Assembly (NCBI GenBank): GCA_003577245.1
Contig: QEVS01000010.1
Coordinates: 1-64,000 of the forward strand
From: a bacterium
GTDB lineage: Bacteria; Chloroflexota; Dehalococcoidia; Tepidiformales; Tepidiformaceae
Reading direction: 5' to 3'
DNA length: 64,000 bases
Shown here: positions 8,682-16,996 of the stretch, piece by piece
Position numbering within the stretch: position 1 is the stretch's first letter
Layout of the letters: every line of letters begins with the position of its first letter
The notes under the pieces: generated by a model
Told to the model about the DNA's origin: nothing
The model's input: only the letters and a program-made list of their open reading frames with translations
Database searches by the model: none
Made by a program: the position numbers and the translations under genes

Positions 8682-9081
8682 AAACGCGCAGGCAATGGTC
8701 CGGCTGGCGAGCTGACCCCCTCACTCCACGGCCCTTGCTCTGGATTGCCGCGAGACGGCCGCCCGTGCTCGGGCGTCGAGCAGGGCGAATCGAGGGCAGC
8801 GAGCTCATGCAGATGCGAATCAGGATGCCGGGCACCGTTCCTGGCCATTCCTGACGCACACTTCCTGAGACGCGCCATGTTAGGCGTCAAGGCATGTCGA
8901 GTTGGGCCTTCCTCTATTGCCTAATTCCGCTGGCTCGCGAAGACTGTGGTTCGACGCTACCCAGGAGCGACCGAGTCCGTCCGCCGTCCCTCTTCGGGAC
9001 AGGTGTTGCCGCGTTGCTGAGCCGACCTCGCCCATCCCGGCGTTCCGCGTGCCCTGGGTCGAAATCGCTGGGACAGCCGTT
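8682..9081. other. Intergenic region between SARP gene and Res gene
   Basis: About 400 bases with no supported gene. The Res frame is open back to 8902, but the stretch 8902-9081 shows no family-like residues, so I treat it as 5' untranslated or promoter sequence. It must contain the end of the tad-operon transcript and the promoter of the restriction cluster. I see no TTGGAAC array here, which separates this cargo from the transfer regulon. Confidence 0.5.
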
Positions 9082-12000
9082 ATGAGCGAACCCTTCTTCG
9101 AACAGCCCATCCTCAACTCCCCATACGCATACCCGAGCCGGCATTGGGAGTTAGACGAGTCGGGCCAGCCTACCCAGCAGGTCATCGAGAAACGCCGCGT
9201 TGCCGCGTTCATCACCCCCATCCCGAAATCCAAGAAGCGCAAGGACTCGGGCGCCCAGAAGCCACTCGTGTTCGACGAGGGCAAGGGCCTGTCGTCCGAT
9301 CGCCAGCAGTACGACGAGAATCCGCTCATCAATCGTCTCCGTGAGCAGGTCGATCGATGGCGGAACCTTCCCGATCCGGCGGACTGGGGCGTGACTCCCG
9401 AGACCGCGCGGCTGCTGCAGTACTGGCGGCACCACGAGTTCGGCGGCGTGCGGCCGTTCTTCTGCCAGGTCGAGGCAGTCGAAACTGCCATCTGGCTGAC
9501 CGAGGTCGCACCGAATACGCGTGCTGGCGCCACTTTCCTCGAACATCTGGAAAAGTCGAATACGGAAGCGAATCCGGGCCTGCTGAGGCTCGCGCTCAAG
9601 CTGGCCACGGGCGCCGGGAAGACCACGGTGATGGCGATGCTCATCGCATGGCAGACGGTGAACGCCGTCCGTCACCCGAACAGCCGGCGGTTCACCCGTG
9701 GATTTCTGGTGGTGACTCCTGGCATCACGATCCGGGATCGACTTCGCGTGCTGCAGCCGAACGACCCCGATAGTTACTACGCGAGCCGCGAGTTGGTCCC
9801 CGCGGACATGCTGGCCGACCTCGGCAGGGCGAAGATCATCATCACCAACTACCACAGCTTCAAGCTGCGCGAGCGGATGGACCTCTCGAAAGGCGGCCGC
9901 GCGCTCCTCGAAGGACGCCACGGCTCCCCCGTCGCGACGCTGGAAACCGAAGGCCAGATGCTCCAGCGCGTCATGCCGGAGCTTATGGGCATGAAGAATG
10001 TCCTCGCTCTCAACGACGAGGCTCATCACTGCTATCGCGAAAAGCCTGGCGACCCCGACGAGGACGTGACGGCGGAAGAAAAGCAGCAGGCCGAGCGAGA
10101 CAGGGAAGCTGCTCGGCTCTGGATCTCCGGCTTGGAGGCGGTGAACCGCAAGCTCGGACTATCCCGGATCCTCGACCTTTCCGCGACACCGTTCTTCCTG
10201 AGAGGTTCCGGCTACGCCGAGGGAACACTCTTTCCCTGGACGATGAGCGACTTCTCGCTGATGGATGCGATCGAATGCGGCATCGTGAAGCTCCCGCGCG
10301 TGCCAGTGGCCGACAATGCCCAGGGGAAAGCGGACATGCCCAAGTTCCGCAACCTCTGGGAGAACATTCGCAACGCGATGCCGAAGAAGGGCCGCGGCAA
10401 GGCTGCCGTCCTCGACCCTCGCAGTCTGCCGACGCTTCTCCAGACCGCGCTCGAGGCGCTCTACGGGCACTATGTGAAGACATACGACCTCTGGCAGCTG
10501 AGCGGCATCAAGGCGCCGCCGTGCTTCATCATCGTGTGCAACAACACGTCGACGTCCAAACTCGTCTACGACTACATCTCCGGCTTTCTGCAGGAGAACG
10601 AGGATGGTTCGACGCAGCTCATCCCGGGCGCGCTGGAACTCTTCCGGAACTACGATGACTCGGGCAACCCCATCGCTCGGCCTCGGACACTACTCATCGA
10701 CAGCGAGCAGCTCGAATCGGGCGACGCTCTTGACGACAACTTCCGCAAGATGGCCTCCGACGAAATCGAGCGGTTCCGAAGGGAGCGGCTGGAGCGAGGG
10801 ATGGGCCGTGAGGAAGCGGAGAATATCACCGAGCAGGATCTGCTGCGCGAGGTGATGAACACCGTCGGCAAAGTGGGACAACTCGGCGAGTCCATCCGCT
10901 GCGTCGTGTCGGTTTCGATGCTCACGGAGGGCTGGGATACCAACACGGTTACCCACGTCCTCGGCGTTCGCGCGTTCGGGACGCAGCTGCTCTGCGAACA
11001 GGTCATCGGCCGCGCTCTCCGGCGCCAGTCTTACGACCTCAACGAGGACAAGCTGTTCAACGTCGAGTACGCGGACATCCTTGGCATCCCGTTCGACTTC
11101 ACCGCGAAGCCGGTCATCGCCGCGCCGAAACCCCCACGGGAGACGATCCAGGTCAAGGCGATGCGCCCGGAGCGCGACGCGCTGGAGATCCGCTTTCCGC
11201 GGGTCGCAGGCTATCGCGTCGAGCTGCCAGAGGAACGCCTGACCGCGAAGTTCAGCGACGACTCTGTACTCGAACTCACGCCGGATCTCGTTGGACCGTC
11301 GATCACTCGCAACTCGGGAATCATCGGTCAGTCCGTCGATTTGAACCTCGAGCACCTGGCCGACATGCGCCCGTCCACGCTTGTCTACCGGCTGACGGAC
11401 CGATTGCTGGAAACGAAGTGGCGCGATGCGGACGGCGATCCGAAGGGCCATCTCTTCATGCAGCTGAAGCGGATCACCAAGCAATGGCTCGAGGGCTACC
11501 TTGTCTGCAAGGGCGGCACTCATCCCGCGCAGCTCATGTACCTCGAGCTCGCCGACATGGCCTGCAACCGTATCACCGCAGGCATCCTTCAGGAGTTCGT
11601 TGGCGAGCGGCCGGTGAAGGCGGTGCTTGACGCCTACAACCCCGTTGGTTCGACCGCCCACGTCAACTTCACGACATCCAAGACGGAGCGATGGGAGACC
11701 GACTCCCGCTACTGCCACGTCAATTGGGCCATCCTCGATAGCGATTGGGAGGCCGAGTTCTGCCGTGTGGTCGAGTCGCACCCGCGCGTGCGGGCGTACG
11801 TGAAGAACCACAACCTCGGCTTCGAAGTGCCCTACCGTTGGGGCTCGGAGATGCGGAAGTACCGGCCCGACTACATCGTTCTCGTCGAAGACGGCCACGG
11901 CGACGACGACCTCCTGCACCTGGTGGTCGAAATCAAGGGCTACCGTGGCGAAGACGCGAAAGAGAAGAAGTCGACAATGGACAAATACTGGGTGCCGGGC

Positions 12001-12144
12001 GTGATCAACCTCGGCACGCACGACCGTTGGGCCTTCGCCGAGTTCACCGACGTATACCTCATCCAGTCGGACTTCGAAGCCCGGGTCGAGCAGGAATTCA
12101 ACCGGATGGTGGACGCAGTCGTCGCCACGCCCGCAGGAGCATAA
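9082..12144 (+). CDS. Type III-like restriction helicase-endonuclease (Res)
   Basis: A 1020-residue SF2 translocase with a C-terminal nuclease. Motif I is KLATGAGKTT (residues about 173-182), motif II is DEAHH (about 312), motif III is SATPF (about 367) and motif VI is QVIGRALRR (about 640). The C-terminus has RPDYIVL and LVVEIKG (about 928-953), a PD-(D/E)XK active-site layout. The family resembles the BPTD_3080-type restriction endonucleases. I start at ATG 9082 (MSEPFFEQPI). The modification gene follows 3 bases later, so together they form a Type III-like system that cleaves DNA lacking the cognate mark. Confidence 0.85.
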   Translation: MSEPFFEQPILNSPYAYPSRHWELDESGQPTQQVIEKRRVAAFITPIPKSKKRKDSGAQKPLVFDEGKGLSSDRQQYDENPLINRLREQVDRWRNLPDPADWGVTPETARLLQYWRHHEFGGVRPFFCQVEAVETAIWLTEVAPNTRAGATFLEHLEKSNTEANPGLLRLALKLATGAGKTTVMAMLIAWQTVNAVRHPNSRRFTRGFLVVTPGITIRDRLRVLQPNDPDSYYASRELVPADMLADLGRAKIIITNYHSFKLRERMDLSKGGRALLEGRHGSPVATLETEGQMLQRVMPELMGMKNVLALNDEAHHCYREKPGDPDEDVTAEEKQQAERDREAARLWISGLEAVNRKLGLSRILDLSATPFFLRGSGYAEGTLFPWTMSDFSLMDAIECGIVKLPRVPVADNAQGKADMPKFRNLWENIRNAMPKKGRGKAAVLDPRSLPTLLQTALEALYGHYVKTYDLWQLSGIKAPPCFIIVCNNTSTSKLVYDYISGFLQENEDGSTQLIPGALELFRNYDDSGNPIARPRTLLIDSEQLESGDALDDNFRKMASDEIERFRRERLERGMGREEAENITEQDLLREVMNTVGKVGQLGESIRCVVSVSMLTEGWDTNTVTHVLGVRAFGTQLLCEQVIGRALRRQSYDLNEDKLFNVEYADILGIPFDFTAKPVIAAPKPPRETIQVKAMRPERDALEIRFPRVAGYRVELPEERLTAKFSDDSVLELTPDLVGPSITRNSGIIGQSVDLNLEHLADMRPSTLVYRLTDRLLETKWRDADGDPKGHLFMQLKRITKQWLEGYLVCKGGTHPAQLMYLELADMACNRITAGILQEFVGERPVKAVLDAYNPVGSTAHVNFTTSKTERWETDSRYCHVNWAILDSDWEAEFCRVVESHPRVRAYVKNHNLGFEVPYRWGSEMRKYRPDYIVLVEDGHGDDDLLHLVVEIKGYRGEDAKEKKSTMDKYWVPGVINLGTHDRWAFAEFTDVYLIQSDFEARVEQEFNRMVDAVVATPAGA

Positions 12145-12146
12145 GC

Positions 12147-14975
12147 ATGGCCCGAGCCCCCCGGTCCACCACGAAGGCCGTCGAAACCCTCACGCACGAC
12201 GAGGCCAGGCGCAAGAACATCCCTACCGCCGAGTACCAGTCCGTCGTCGACCGCGAGACCGAGAGCCCGCTGCGTGTGGAGTTCGAGCGCCGCAACCCGG
12301 ACCTGGACCCTCAGCTGGTGTGGCGCGGGAAGGACACCGAAGACTGGTCCGACCTGGTGCTGCAGGCGCCGCCGATCTACATCCAGGAAAAGGTGCACCC
12401 TAAGGTGCTCATCGATGATCTGCTGCGGCAGAGCAAGAACACTGAGCCGGCGCCGGAGCACTTGCAAGGCGGTTTCGCGGACCTCTTCGCCGACTTCAAC
12501 GGCGTCCCCGAGGGCGTGGACAAGACTGAGTTCTACAAGCACGACGCCAACTGGACGAACCGCATGATCCTGGGTGACAGCTTGCAGGTGATGGCGAGCC
12601 TGGCCGAGCGGGAGGGGCTACGCGGCAAGGTCCAGTGCATCTACATCGACCCGCCCTACGGCATCAAGTTCAACTCGAACTTCCAGTGGAGCACAACGAG
12701 CCGGGACGTCACGGACGGCAAGGTAGCGCATATCACGCGCGAGCCGGAGCAGGTGAAGGCGTTCCGGGACACCTGGCGGGACGGTATCCACAGCTACCTG
12801 ACGTACCTACGCGACCGCGTTACGGTCGCCCGGGATTTGCTTTCCGATCGTGGATCGATCTTCGTCCAGATCGGTGACGAAAACGTCCACCGTGTCCGCG
12901 CGGTAATGGATGAAGTTTTCGGAGAAGACAACGTTGTCTCACAGATTGGCTTCGCAAAGACATCTGGTTCGACCGAGGACTTCCTGGGACAGACCACCGA
13001 TTACCTGCTGTGGTATGCGAAGGACCGGGCGAAGGTGAAGTTCCGAACCGTCCTGAAACGAAAACGACCCGGCGAACAGGGCGGCACGAACTACAATCGC
13101 GTTCGGTTCGAGTCGGGCGAATCGCGGCCGCTTCAGGCCGCTGAACGAGACGATCTTGTCACTCTCGATCAGTCGGCGAAGATCTACTCGCTGGATAACC
13201 TGACGTCGCAGAGCGCGGGCCGCGAAAAAGGAGAAGGTGCCGCGTCGTGGTTCGCCGTTGACTTGGCCGGTCGAATGTTTAGGCCATCGCTCGCCGTGCG
13301 CTGGAAGACCAACGAGACCGGCATGGCGCGGCTGGGGTTCGCTGGACGCCTCGAGGCCACAGAGAGCCGCCTAGGGTACGTTCGCTACCTGGATGACTTC
13401 CCCGCGCTCCAGATCAACAACCGTTGGGAAGACGTCGGCGCCAGCTTCATGAGCGACAAGACGTACGTGGTGCAGACGAGCCCCACGGTTGTTCAGCGCT
13501 GCATCCTGATGGCCACTGACCCGGGTGATCTCGTACTTGATCCGACGTGCGGCTCGGGTACGACAGCCTACGTCGCCGAGCAATGGGGTCGGCGATGGGT
13601 GACGATCGACACCTCGCGCGTGGCGCTCGCCCTTGCCCGCGCGCGCATCATGGGCGCCCGGTATCAGTACTACCTCCTCACCGACTCACTGGAAGGCCAG
13701 CAAAAGGAGGCGGAGGTCACCCGCAGCGTGCTTTCGAGCCAGCCAACACATGGCGACATCCGGCACGGTTTCGTCTACGAGCGAGTCCCACACGTCATGC
13801 TCAGTTCCATCGTGAACAACGCGGAGATCGACATCATCTGGGAGGAGTGGCAGAAGACCCTAGAACCACTTCGGGCGGGTCTGAACACGGAACTCGGCAA
13901 GTCGTGGGAGGAGTGGGAGGTCGCACGCGAACCGGACACTGGGTGGAGCGCCGCGGCGAAGGAACTTCACGCGAAGTGGTGGGGGGCGCGGATCGCCCGC
14001 CAGAAAGAGATCGACGCGTCCATCGCCGCCAAGGCGGAGTTCGAGTACCTCTACGACCGGCCGTACCAGGACAACCGGAAGGTGCGTGTTGCCGGGCCCT
14101 TCACGGTCGAGAGCCTTTCCCCCCATCGCATTCTCGGTGTGGACGAGGATGACGAGCTTATCGACACGCTCCGCGAGACCGGGGGGGAATACGGGGAGGG
14201 TCAGTCCTTCGTGCAGATGATTCTGGAGAACCTGCGCGCCTCGGGCGTCCAACAGGCGCACAAGGAGGATCGGATCGAGTTCACGTCGCTGATCCCGTGG
14301 CCCGGCGAACTGGTTTGCGCGGAGGGCCGCTACTTCGAGGGCGAGGGCGCCGGGCCAGAGAAGCGCGCCGCCATCTTCATCGGCCCCGAATTCGGCACCG
14401 TGTCACGGCCTGACCTCGTGAAGGCAGCGCGCGAGGCAGGCGACGGCGGGTTTGATGTGCTCATCGCCTGCGCCTTCAACTACGACGCGCACTCGACGGA
14501 CTTCGCGAATCTCGGGCGCATCCCCGTGCTCAAGGCACGCATGAACGCCGACCTCCACATGTCGCCCGACCTGAAGAACACCGGCAAAGGGAATCTCTTC
14601 GTTATCTTCGGCGAACCGGACATCGATATCCTCGACGCTCCTGAAGGCGAGATTCATGTGAAGGTCAACGGCGTGGACGTCTTCCATCCGGCGACGGGCG
14701 AGGTCCGCAGCGACGGCCCGGAGGGCATCGCCTGCTGGTTCATCGACACGGACTACAACGAGGAGAGCTTCTTCGTCCGCCACGCCTACTTCCTCGGCGC
14801 CAGCGATCCGTACAAGTCCCTGAGGGCCACGCTCAAGGCCGAGATCAACGAAGACGCCTGGGCGACCCTACACAGCGACACCTCCCGCCCGTTCCCGAAG
14901 CCAGCGAGCGGACGCATCGCCGTGAAGGTCATCAACCACCTCGGCGACGAAGTGATGAAGGTGTTCCGAGTATGA
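12147..14975 (+). CDS. Type III-like DNA adenine methyltransferase (Mod)
   Basis: A 942-residue SAM-dependent methyltransferase. The catalytic DPPYG lies at about residue 168 and precedes the SAM-binding DPTCGSGTT at about 464, the beta-class order typical of Type III Mod N6-adenine enzymes. A long insert between them (about 210-460) probably holds target recognition. The roughly 370-residue C-terminal extension is unusual for simple Mod proteins and ends in HAYFLGASDPYKSLRATL. Start ATG 12147 has GCAGGAG upstream. The stop overlaps the GHKL gene start as ATGA, implying joint production. Confidence 0.85.
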   Translation: MARAPRSTTKAVETLTHDEARRKNIPTAEYQSVVDRETESPLRVEFERRNPDLDPQLVWRGKDTEDWSDLVLQAPPIYIQEKVHPKVLIDDLLRQSKNTEPAPEHLQGGFADLFADFNGVPEGVDKTEFYKHDANWTNRMILGDSLQVMASLAEREGLRGKVQCIYIDPPYGIKFNSNFQWSTTSRDVTDGKVAHITREPEQVKAFRDTWRDGIHSYLTYLRDRVTVARDLLSDRGSIFVQIGDENVHRVRAVMDEVFGEDNVVSQIGFAKTSGSTEDFLGQTTDYLLWYAKDRAKVKFRTVLKRKRPGEQGGTNYNRVRFESGESRPLQAAERDDLVTLDQSAKIYSLDNLTSQSAGREKGEGAASWFAVDLAGRMFRPSLAVRWKTNETGMARLGFAGRLEATESRLGYVRYLDDFPALQINNRWEDVGASFMSDKTYVVQTSPTVVQRCILMATDPGDLVLDPTCGSGTTAYVAEQWGRRWVTIDTSRVALALARARIMGARYQYYLLTDSLEGQQKEAEVTRSVLSSQPTHGDIRHGFVYERVPHVMLSSIVNNAEIDIIWEEWQKTLEPLRAGLNTELGKSWEEWEVAREPDTGWSAAAKELHAKWWGARIARQKEIDASIAAKAEFEYLYDRPYQDNRKVRVAGPFTVESLSPHRILGVDEDDELIDTLRETGGEYGEGQSFVQMILENLRASGVQQAHKEDRIEFTSLIPWPGELVCAEGRYFEGEGAGPEKRAAIFIGPEFGTVSRPDLVKAAREAGDGGFDVLIACAFNYDAHSTDFANLGRIPVLKARMNADLHMSPDLKNTGKGNLFVIFGEPDIDILDAPEGEIHVKVNGVDVFHPATGEVRSDGPEGIACWFIDTDYNEESFFVRHAYFLGASDPYKSLRATLKAEINEDAWATLHSDTSRPFPKPASGRIAVKVINHLGDEVMKVFRV

Positions 14976-16987
14976 GCACGCCATCGGACGAAGAGACGCC
15001 CCCAGCTGCCGAGGAAGCGGGCATTGCGCATCAGCTCACCCTCGGCCTGCAGTCCGTGCTGTACGACGCTCGGTTCATGGATGCCCACGTGGGCCGCACG
15101 CTGCTCAGTGATCCGATCGCGGCGCTCGTCGAGCTGGTTGCAAATGCCTGGGATGCGGGTGCCACTCGCGTGCGCATTGCATGGCCGACTCAGGACAACG
15201 GCACCATAGCCGTTCAGGATAACGGGACCGGAATGACCGACGAGGAGTTCCAGCGACGATGGCGCACCATGAACTACAACCGCAGAGCCGACCAAGGCGA
15301 TGTCGTTCGCTTTCCTCCCGACGCCGCAATCACGTACCAGAACCGCCCGGCCTTCGGGCGGAATGGCATCGGGCGATGGGCCGCCTTCTGCTTCGATGCC
15401 TCGTATATCGTGGACACCACATCGACGGGCCTACGCAATCGCTATCGGGTCGCGAGAGGGACGTCAGAGCCGTTCGAGATCACTCAGCAATTGGATGACG
15501 AGCCGGCGACGGGCCACGGCACCGAGATCCGAGTGACGGCTGGCCAGCATGCAATGTTGCCTCCAAGCATGATCCGAGCACAGCTTGGCATGCGCTTCCT
15601 GACCGATCCTGACTTCGCCGTGTTCGTAAACGACGAGGTCGTGACCTTCGAGGATATTGACGGTCAACACCTCGAGTTTCTGACTCTCAACGTCGGCGAT
15701 GGGCATTCGGTCGAACTGATCATCATCGACACACACATCACGGATCGGACATCCCAGCAGAAGGGGATTGCTTGGCATGTCGACGGCCGGCTGGTGGGGA
15801 AATGCTCATGGGATGGACCGCGGGCCGAGGCGATCATCGATCGTCGTCGAATCGCCGCGAGGCGCTTCACGTTCATCGTCCGAGCCGACCACCTCTCCGG
15901 GACTGAAGCCATCAAGCAAGATTGGTCGGGATTCGACGAGGACAACGAGGCCTACAGGCGTACCGCAGACATTGTCTATGACGCGGTCGATCGCCACCTG
16001 CTCAGTGTCTCTGAGGCAGACCGGGAACGGACGCTCGGAGAGGCGCAGGCACATAACAGCGCCGCGCTCCGCGAGATGACACCCCTGAATCGCGAACGTT
16101 GGCTCTCGTTTGTCAATGAGGCCCAGGAGAAATGCCCTCGCATTCGTGAGGACGACATTCTGAAACTCTCTGAGATCGTGGCCAATCTTGAGCTCTCGAC
16201 GTCGGGGTATTCCCTGCTGCATAAGCTCAGCGAGTACGGGCCCGACCAACTCGACGACCTGTACGGGGTCCTCGAAGACTGGACGCTGGACATGGTGAAG
16301 ATCGTGCTCGACGAGATAGCTACTCGGCTAAAGCTGATTGACGAGCTAGAGGCTCGCGCCAACGATGATACGACGCGGGAAGTCCAGCACCTGCAGCCGC
16401 TGTTCAAGAAGGGGCTTTGGATCTTCGGTCCTGAGTTCGAGACGATCGAATACACATCGAACGCCGGCATGTCGAGGGTGATCCAGGAACTGTTCGGCGT
16501 GCAGGAGACGGGGAGCAAAAACAGACCCGACTTCGTCGTCCTGCCGGATTCGACGGCGGGGCTCTACGCCTACCCCAGCTATGACAAAGACGGCGGAGAG
16601 AACGGAATCGATCGCATGGTCGTGATTGAGCTCAAGAAACCTGGCATAAGGCTCGGCGAAGAAGAGAAGACGCAGTGTTGGAAGTACGTGCGAGAGCTGT
16701 TCCGGCGAGGGATGCTGCAACAGGGAAGAACCCGCGTGACCTGCTTTGTGCTTGGATCGGAAATGGAGAGCATCGAGAGCGACAGCCGATCCGAGATGCA
16801 GGGCACCGTAGAGATAGTCCCGATGCTCTTCGTGACGGTTCTCCAGAGAGCGAAAAGCCGAATGCTGAAGCTCCACGAGCGGGTCAAGGGTGCGCCTTTG
16901 TTGGAGGCCCATCGGCAGGAGATCGAACGATTTCTTGCGCCGGTGAGCGGTGAGCCAACGCTGTTCGATGTGGCACCGGCCGGATAA
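14972..16987 (+). CDS. GHKL ATPase fused to PD-(D/E)XK (Shedu-like) nuclease domain
   Basis: A 671-residue protein. The N-terminal Bergerat fold shows ELVANAWDAGA (about residue 53), DNGTGM (about 83) and FGRNGIGRW (about 128), the N, G1 and G2 boxes of Hsp90/MutL-like ATPases. The C-terminus contains RPDFVVLPD (about 518) and MVVIELKKP (about 549), a nuclease layout resembling the DUF4263 (Shedu) family. The gene is coupled by ATGA to the Mod gene, so it is likely an effector or accessory of the restriction cluster. Domain identities are from visible motifs; the combined function is inferred. Confidence 0.75.
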   Translation: MSTPSDEETPPAAEEAGIAHQLTLGLQSVLYDARFMDAHVGRTLLSDPIAALVELVANAWDAGATRVRIAWPTQDNGTIAVQDNGTGMTDEEFQRRWRTMNYNRRADQGDVVRFPPDAAITYQNRPAFGRNGIGRWAAFCFDASYIVDTTSTGLRNRYRVARGTSEPFEITQQLDDEPATGHGTEIRVTAGQHAMLPPSMIRAQLGMRFLTDPDFAVFVNDEVVTFEDIDGQHLEFLTLNVGDGHSVELIIIDTHITDRTSQQKGIAWHVDGRLVGKCSWDGPRAEAIIDRRRIAARRFTFIVRADHLSGTEAIKQDWSGFDEDNEAYRRTADIVYDAVDRHLLSVSEADRERTLGEAQAHNSAALREMTPLNRERWLSFVNEAQEKCPRIREDDILKLSEIVANLELSTSGYSLLHKLSEYGPDQLDDLYGVLEDWTLDMVKIVLDEIATRLKLIDELEARANDDTTREVQHLQPLFKKGLWIFGPEFETIEYTSNAGMSRVIQELFGVQETGSKNRPDFVVLPDSTAGLYAYPSYDKDGGENGIDRMVVIELKKPGIRLGEEEKTQCWKYVRELFRRGMLQQGRTRVTCFVLGSEMESIESDSRSEMQGTVEIVPMLFVTVLQRAKSRMLKLHERVKGAPLLEAHRQEIERFLAPVSGEPTLFDVAPAG

Positions 16988-16996
16988 GTTGATCCA

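Noticed and set aside
8902..9081. Upstream extension of the Res gene
   Set aside because: Open frame but no family-like sequence; MSEPFFEQPI at 9082 is a natural start.
11745..12146. Upstream extension of the Mod gene inside the Res gene
   Set aside because: It is out of frame with the Res gene and Arg-rich, a typical shadow; ATG 12147 has a ribosome site.
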